Shown: one piece after another, positions 17,703 through 23,636 of the stretch
How positions within the stretch are numbered: the first letter of the stretch is position 1
Layout of the letters: every line of letters begins with the position of its first letter
Assembly (NCBI RefSeq): GCF_000315625.1
Contig: NW_005434632.1
Span: 1-23,636, forward strand
Origin: Guillardia theta CCMP2712
Lineage: Eukaryota > Cryptophyceae > Pyrenomonadales > Geminigeraceae
DNA: 23,636 nt
Direction of reading: 5' to 3'
Notes under the pieces: generated by a model
What the model was told of the DNA's origin: nothing
The model's input: the letters and a program-made list of their open reading frames with translations, nothing else
Database searches by the model: none
Program-made: the position numbers and the translations under genes

Positions 17703-20514
17703 ATGACAAGCAAGGAACAAGAGACCAGCGTGGTCTCGCTTGTCCAACAACTCAAGGCAGGCAAGTTGACCAAAGAAGAGCTGTATGAGAGTTTGAGCAG
17801 GTGAACAAAGTTTGCTTCGCCTCGCTTCTTCCTTTCTCTTGTCCCTTGCTCACTTGACTTCTGCACCGTGACAGGCTGCGGAACTCCTCTCAAGACTTGA
17901 CTGCAACAGATCCAGGGAGCGTGTCGTCAGGCGGGCCTGTCGGCAGAAAGAAGATAGAAGGCGAGGTGCAGGAGGAATCGAGAATATCTGGGGGCGAAGG
18001 TGACTAGAAGTTTGCTTGACCTCCGAGTCTGATCTGTCCTGCTCCGACGAACAGAAGATCTTGTTCGGAGAGCGAAACTGAAATATGGCAGCAGTGCGAG
18101 TGACGAGCCCGTCTCTTCGTACAGATCGCGAGAGGACTTGCTAGACCTGGTCGAGCATTCTGATGACTTCGATGCCAGCGCTCCCATCGTACTCTCTGCC
18201 GAGAGGGCAGGCAGAACGGAAGGAGCATGGACAGACCAGCTCCTCTCCTCTACTTCCTCACTTGCTCGTCCGTCCTCCGCTCCTCCTCAGGGACGGCACG
18301 AAGAGATCTTTGGCAATCAACCAGAAGCTCAGGCAATTGGGAGTAGAGTCAGGTCAGCTTTGCTCAAGCACTCCTCCCTCCACTCTCCCGCTCTACGTAC
18401 GAAGAAGACAACACACATTAACCCCGTGGCTTTGTCTGCCCGAGGCCCAGGTAGCCGTGGATGCCGCCCATACGTTTAAATGGCATTCAGATCCAAAGAC
18501 GTTGGCGAGAAGGAAAAAGATCGAGGAAGAGAGGAAGAAGGAGTGCACCTTTCAACCTCAGCTGTATTCGAGCTCTTCGACGCAATACCTCAAGGTGATG
18601 ATCAGGATCGATTGAGCATGTCTGCTGAAAAGGATGACTTACAGTCTTGTTCTGGTGGTCACAAGAGCATCTACGAGCGGCAGGTCAACTTCTCCTGAGA
18701 CTTAACACCTAAACAACGTGACGAGCATGCAGCTTGCTTGGCAGCGCCGCAAAGAAGACGCGATTGAGAGCAAGCGACTGGTGACCGGAATGCGCAGCTG
18801 CCTGCTAGGCGATGACGCGATGCCTGATGGACAGGAGCTGGAGAAGGAGAAGGAAATTGACTGCACCTTTCGCCCCATGACCAGCCAAAGGACGGAGTCC
18901 TTCCTCGGTTTCCCCCGCACTCTGCCCTCCATGACCTGAGCCCCTGGCAGGTGAGCTGGGAGGCCTGTCCAGCTCGAGGGTTCTGGAGGAGGAGCGAGTG
19001 GTGAACAGGCTGTACGATCACGGAGTAGAACAGAAGAGGCAGCTACAGGCTCAGCTCAGGGAGCGACTGAATAAGGAGATAGAAAAGATCTGTACTTTCA
19101 AGCCGCAGGTGAGGTGCAGCTGGGGGTGAGCAGGTGGTGAGGTTGAGCCCAGGTGAACCCGTCAGGGAAGAGAGACCCTACACCCGTGAGAAGCAGGTAC
19201 ATGGACATAACCCCGCGAAAGAATGTCAGCATGGAGGAGAGTCACTTGATGCGAGAGGAGAAGGAGCTGCTTGAATGCACCTTCAAGGTTCATTTTGTCC
19301 CCCTCGCCTCCTGCACTCATGGCCTGAGCAGCCTCGCGTGAACAAGCCATCCAACGAAATGCAGGTTGCCAAGGAGTATCTTTCTGAGCCAGCATGGCTT
19401 CGGCTAAGGTCTCTTCCTCTCTTCCTCGCTTTCTGTGGCTTTGTTCCTTGCTCTCACTGCAGTGTCAGTCGTCCTCGCCCTGTCTCGCCTCAGGTCTCAA
19501 CTGAAAGCTCAACAAACATGAGTAGCAACAAGAAGGAGAAACCTCGACCAGCTAGTGCTCCAAAGGTTCCTCCTCCTCTTTCTTCACCACCACCACTGAC
19601 TCGCTCACTCGCTTACACAGTCACGACCCAACACGAGCGTGAGCAGCGAATCGTCCTTCGACGCATTCTTGGAGCGGCAGGAGCAGTTTGTGAGGAGGAT
19701 GGAGTTTCACATGGCGCAGAAGAGGCAGCAGTCGCTTCCCACGCATCCGCGCTCGCTGCTGTCGGAGAGGTCCAAGCGGCTCATCGACAAGAAGGTCAAG
19801 AAGGACCCGAAGATGGCGGGGAGCTTCCTCGATCGGTTGGAAGCGATGATAGACAGGAGGGAGCAGACGCGGAGGGAACAGCAGGAGAAAGCAGATGGGG
19901 AGCACAGCTTCAAGCCCAAGATCAACCGAGCTAGTCGAGAGCTGCGAGGAAGGTCGTGGCACGAGATGAGCTACGGGGATATGACAAGGCAGGGAGAAGC
20001 CCAGCTTACCGTGAAGAGAGACGTGGAGTACCGTAACACCTCGCTCTACACCTACAAACCCCAGCTCAACGCGGTCCCTGGGGTGGAGAGTCGACTCAAG
20101 ATCAGCTCTGACCCCCACAATTACCTCGCTCGCGTAGAGCACGAGCAGCGTCGAGCCCAGCAGGAGCAGAGCAGAACCGCACAGGAGCTGCGAGAGAAGG
20201 AGCTGGAGGAGTGCACGTTCCAACCGCTAATCCATGAAGCGCCTGAGTTTGTCAAGAGGATCGCACAAACTCACAAGAGGAAGAAGATGGTTGAGGCGAT
20301 GAGGAAGCAGGTGGTACCTCTCGTCCCCCTCCCTCTCCCTCTCCTAATGGCTTCCTCCCTCCCCTTCCTCCCTCTCTCCTGTATCTTCTCTTGTTGCAAC
20401 GTACTCAAGCTGCCGCAGGCTTCGATAGAGAACGTGCATCCTGACTGGAACAGCTCGGTGGCTGTGGAGGAGAAGAAAGCAGGTGGGGTGAGGCGGGCCC
20501 AGTCCTTCGCGTGA
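17703..20514 (+). CDS. Protein with repeated CTFxP motifs, twelve exons
   Basis: Model exons: 17703-17800, 17875-17999, 18055-18352, 18405-18594, 18645-18683, 18733-18907, 18951-19108, 19153-19287, 19332-19408, 19463-19565, 19621-20310 and 20419-20514. All eleven junctions are GT-AG and in frame, giving 727 residues. The function is not known to me. The hallmark is a recurring motif after a charged helix: KECTFQPQ, IDCTFRPM, KICTFKPQ, LECTFKPR (split by an intron), HSFKPKI, YTYKPQL and EECTFQPLI. Similar (E)CTFxPxI repeats occur in many large protist proteins, some thought to be cytoskeletal; that link is recollection. A segment SFDAFLERQEQFVRRMEFHM (about residue 475) and long E/K/R helices suggest coiled coils. 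The N-terminus reads VVSLVQQLKAGKLTKEELYE. There is no membrane segment. The 108-nt last intron is a multiple of three and has no in-frame stop, so retention would add 36 hydrophobic residues. A further 5' exon is possible. Confidence 0.8.
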
Positions 20515-21174
20515 CTTCGGCGAGATGTAGAGCTAGCGAATGTTATTGAATGTGATTAACTTAAGCAAGCTAAACCCTAAACTTAAGCGAGCTCACGGGA
20601 CAACCTATGGGAGCTAGCTGTGTCCTTGCTGGGGGTGGCCGACATCTCTCGAGCTTCTGTGTGAAGGTGAGCAAGCAGCTGGAGAAGAGGTGGGAGCTGA
20701 CCTGGTAGAGACATGAGGTGGCCGTGTGGCGAGGAGATGCAGATGTCGGCAGCGAGGCGGGGAGAAGGAAGGAGAGCAAGGCGAGCCTTGTCAAGGATCC
20801 TGGTGGAAGTGAGAGGGGCAACGGAAGTTCTTGCAGGCGAGGGACCTTCGCATCTTGCTCCTCGGAGTGACTTGAGGATGGGAGGCCCTCGGCTGCTGGA
20901 AAAGAGGTGGGAGCTGCTCCAAGTCACCGCTGGCATGAGAGACCAGGCATGAGACCCCTCCTGGGCTTCTGCTCAGCAGTCACTGAAAAAGGAGAGGGGG
21001 AAGGAAGGGGAGCTGCCAAACCGAGGAGGAGCCTGAAGGCTTCCGTTGGAGTAGATGGAGATCGTCTCCAAGAGATCCTCTCGCGTTCTCGCCTTCTCCC
21101 TGCCCATGTCTTCCCTGTCATTGCTTGCTGGCATCATCGGTTGCGAGCGACTTCGCGCGTTTCTTCCATGCTCG
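20515..21174. other. Intergenic between convergent genes, with a short internal repeat
   Basis: No gene is firmly supported. A near-identical 21-base string, CTGGAGAAGAGGTGGGAGCT plus G, occurs at 20679-20699 and 20896-20916 with one difference; in one frame both encode LEKRWEL. An ATG at 20606 and a frame at 20713-20952 could belong to a small plus-strand gene, but I could not splice them together without a stop. TAAACCCTAAAC at 20571-20582 resembles a plant-type telomere unit but occurs once. Confidence 0.4.
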
Positions 21175-23187
21175 TCAGCCCTGGTTGATCTCAGCTGTCG
21201 GATCTGAACAGAAGGTGAGAAGCGTCGATGAACAACATTGACCCTCCACCTCATGTCTGAGCTCTGCCATCGCCTCCATCACATCCGCGTGTACCTTGAA
21301 GCAGGTCAAGATCTGTCCTGCTTTCGCTTCACGACTCACATCAAAAGAAGTCTTCTCCTCCTCAAGGCTGGCGATCCTCTCGCTCAAATGCCGGATCTCC
21401 CCCGTGATATCCGCAAGCTGAAGAATGATCAACAAGGAGAGGATTCGAGAGGGGATGGTAAGAGAAGGGAGAGCGAGCATTGAAGGGAGCGAGGAGATGA
21501 ACGAGGAAGAAGACGACATGAACGAGAGGAGGAGGATGCAGGTAACCATCTCGATGATCTCGTTACAAGGTTGCGAACTAGAAAGGTTGCGATCGGGAAG
21601 CCTAACGGCATCTCAGCGAGAGGAACAACGAGCAGGAAATGGATGATGGCGAAGATTACAAGGAGAGAGGCAAAGTGAGGGGAGTAGGAGGAGTGAAAGA
21701 AGAAGAGTTGACCTTAGCGAGGGGATCTGCAGAGGTTTAGGGTTAGGGGTTAAGTTTAGCCCTGCGCGCGCTTCTTGCTCGGCTTCACATCCATCGCGAG
21801 TTCGGGGAGGCAGGAGTGGCCGATTCAAGTCGGGTCGCGGCATCGCCTCGATCCTGGGAGTTGAGGCGAAGGAGAAGGAGCCGCTTCCTCTGCGAAGCTT
21901 TGCGGGAGCTTTTTGCAGCTGAGGCAGCAGGTGGGTGAAGCCGTTGGAGATCTTGAACCTGTTGAAGTCATGCAGAGCCTTGTAGAAACCTGTCATGGTG
22001 TCGAGCCGATGCTTCTCCAGCAGCTCCGACGGCATCAGCCAGCTGCCCCTCCACCTCCACCATTGCTGGATGACTGAGGCTGCCGCCTCCATCAGCTTGA
22101 GGTGAAGCTGATTCAGATTCATGCGCTTGATCAGCTTATCCTCGTCCCCTGAAAGCTTCAGTGAGCTCGTCGTCGACGCCGTCGTGAGCGCAATGACGAT
22201 GGGGGTCCACGCGATGCACACGAAGCAAGCCATCCTGCCGATGTGAGTGGCGGGGGAGGTCATGCCGTAGCCCGTCGTGGCCTGGGTGAGGACGTTCCAG
22301 ACCTGATCCCAGAAGTACCTGCTGTGATCGACGTAGGCCGGGCCTTCGGAGAGACGGAAGAGGTACGAGCAGGGCATCAGCACCATGATGGTACAAACTG
22401 CAATCACTGCTGGGGGGCTCTTAGACATGGCGATCTTGAAGGAGAGCATGCGATAGCTTGTTCCTCGGTCTTGGCTGAGCTGCTGCACGGACTTTATGAG
22501 CTCGAAGTCTTGAGTGCGGTAGGAAGACTCAAGGTTGAAGAAGAGAAGGTACAAGCTCGCAAGGATCCAACTCCACAGATGAAACAAGCGAACGAGCATG
22601 AGAGCACACATGATGGACTCAAACCGGTAGAAAAGAGGCCGTCCAAGCACGTTCCATTCATAATCATTCTTGTAGAAAGGAAAGGGGTGAATCATGCAAA
22701 TGCCAAGCTCAGCAACTAGCCAGAAGAGCTCTCGCTTTGTTATCTTTATGAGGTGTTCCCTGGCATGAGATCCAAACATGTGGAAGATGTTCTTTTCCTG
22801 CAAACGTTTCTTTGTCTGCTTCAACTGTATCTCCTGCTTGAACCGAATCAAGATTGCAACCAGCAGGCAGATCACTGATAATGAGCACAACGACTTGAGA
22901 ATATTCCCGTACTTCCAATCGCAAGAGCGCGCGTATGCTGAGTTCGACGCTCCTCGTGCGAGAGCTTCTAGCTCAGCTTCGCTTGGAAATTGCGTGACAT
23001 AGTCGGGAGAGACGCAGACTTCGTTGATCAAGATTCCGAGCGCAAGGGTGAGGAGAGACAAGGCTACGACCCAGGTCTGTCGGCGATACACTCCTCGTTC
23101 AAGGGATTGAATCAACTCGCGGTCTTGAGTCGTCAGCTCATTCTTTTCCGATCTCAGCTTCTCGATCTGAATGATGGCCTTCGCCAC
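21175..23187 (-). CDS. SK-like (calcium-activated, small-conductance) potassium channel, 5' end unresolved
   Basis: SK channels are tetrameric K+ channels opened by calmodulin bound to the region after S6. Residues are counted from base 23187. Six hydrophobic segments are visible: S1 TWVVALSLLTLALGILI (about 38), S2 SLCSLSVICLLVAILI (98), S3 FWLVAELGICMI (156), S4 SIMCALMLVRLFHLWSWILA (193), S5 AVIAVCTIMVLMPCSYLF (260) and S6 CFVCIAWTPIVIALTTAS (322). The pore loop is TQATTGYGMTSP, with GYG at 306-308. S4 has few positive charges, as in SK. After S6, KRMNLNQLHLKLMEAAASVI with WWRWRG resembles the calmodulin-binding domain. My model adds a 14-nt exon (21726-21713), then 21417-21243 (coiled coil HLSERIASLEEEKTSF) and 21203-21175, with introns of 62, 295 and 39 nt; all stay in frame. 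No ATG precedes the frame before a stop upstream, and 23187 itself is GTG, so a 5' exon is missing. Oddity: the usual GYGD is GYGM. Confidence 0.78.
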
Positions 23188-23636
23188 TTTGCTGCTTATG
23201 TAGCTCCATGTCAGCCATTCAATCCACTAATTTGTTTTCGACAACCTCCTCTCCTACCCTTCTCCGCTTTTCAGTGTCTCCCTTCCTCTGTGACCACCCT
23301 CGCCATTCTACCCTTTTCTATTCTCCTCGCTTTGACTCTCTCCTGCTCTACTGTTCTGCTCTCCTCTTGGGCATGAGTTTACTCTATTCGGTTATTCCTT
23401 TCCATGTCTTTTTCATTCTGTTCCACCGCTTCTCCTTCCCTTCAGGCTTCCCTCCCCTCCCCTCCCCTCCCCTCCCCTCCTCTCCCCTCCCCTCCCCTCC
23501 CCTCCCCTCCCCTCCTCTCCCCTCCCCCTCCTTCCCTTCAGGCTTCCCTCCCCTCCCCTCCCCTCCCCTCCCCTCCCCTCCCCTCCCCTCCCTCTTCTCC
23601 TCTTCTTCACCTCCTCGATCGTCGGAGCGACTTATG
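23188..23636. other. CT-rich end of window
   Basis: The first part probably contains the missing 5' exon or 5' flank of the channel gene. The remainder is CT-rich with a CCCTCCCCTC tandem array. Minus-strand frames in it are simple-sequence GRGGEGRGG translations. Confidence 0.6.
23449..23592 (+). repeat. CTCCC pentamer array with duplicated leader
   Basis: CCCCT pentamers run from 23449 to about 23529 and again from 23546 to 23592. Each block is preceded by the same leader CTTCCCTTCAGGCTTCCCTC (23434 and 23531), so the array itself is a tandem duplication of leader plus pentamers. Confidence 0.9.

Noticed and set aside
20571-20582. Telomere-like TAAACCCTAAAC
   Set aside because: A single unit, not an array; similar text in the channel intron is also isolated, so no telomere or internal telomeric array is present.
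1-23636. CRISPR arrays, rRNA, tRNA, bacterial operons
   Set aside because: None seen by eye: direct repeats are tandem without spacers, no cloverleaf or rRNA core was recognised, and the genes carry spliceosomal introns.

Overview
The window is nuclear DNA from a protist, most likely a microalga. The evidence is spliced genes with many very short GT-AG introns (mostly 39-90 nt), genes of eukaryote-only families (RAD21 cohesin, dynein-2 intermediate chain, SK-type channel), long CT-rich tracts and a minisatellite. The membrane protein fused to a RelA/SpoT-like domain, the compact gene spacing and a Fanzor relic would suit a cryptophyte such as Guillardia theta. That assignment is inference from family knowledge, not a database match.

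Layout: (1) 137-658, a small unrecognised gene with a probable frame break at a G run. (2) 659-2078, CT-rich DNA with a 15-bp tandem repeat. (3) 2079-3851, an intronless WD40 gene resembling WDR34/DYNC2I2, the dynein-2 intermediate chain of intraflagellar transport. (4) 4913-7964, a five-exon gene for an 889-residue multi-pass membrane protein ending in a RelA/SpoT-like domain. (5) 7965-10569, a rearranged accessory patch. It holds a near-identical copy of the WDR34 3' end (8274-8852), a more diverged repeat (8872-8990) whose partner lies at 4433-4556, the broken C-terminus of a Fanzor/TnpB-like RNA-guided nuclease (8992-9216), and a 30-bp minisatellite (9497-10170). (6) 10570-11501, a six-exon ankyrin-repeat gene. 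(7) 11912-12268 (minus) and 13161-13718 (plus), two divergent unrecognised small genes. (8) 13776-15852 (minus), a ten-exon RAD21/SCC1-type cohesin gene ending 57 bp from the previous gene. (9) 15853-17702, no gene I can support. (10) 17703-20514, a twelve-exon gene for a 727-residue protein with repeated CTFxP motifs. (11) 21175-23187 (minus), an SK-like potassium channel gene with an unusual pore, followed by CT-rich repeats to the window end.

The genes are individually transcribed and do not form a pathway. Two themes stand out: possible cilium or cytoskeleton proteins (WDR34-like; CTFxP protein, function unknown) and membrane signalling proteins (RelA/SpoT-like fusion, SK-like channel). 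Exon models were built by hand from reading-frame continuity and GT/AG borders. For the RAD21, CTFxP, ankyrin and RelA/SpoT-like genes every junction keeps the frame, which supports the models strongly.
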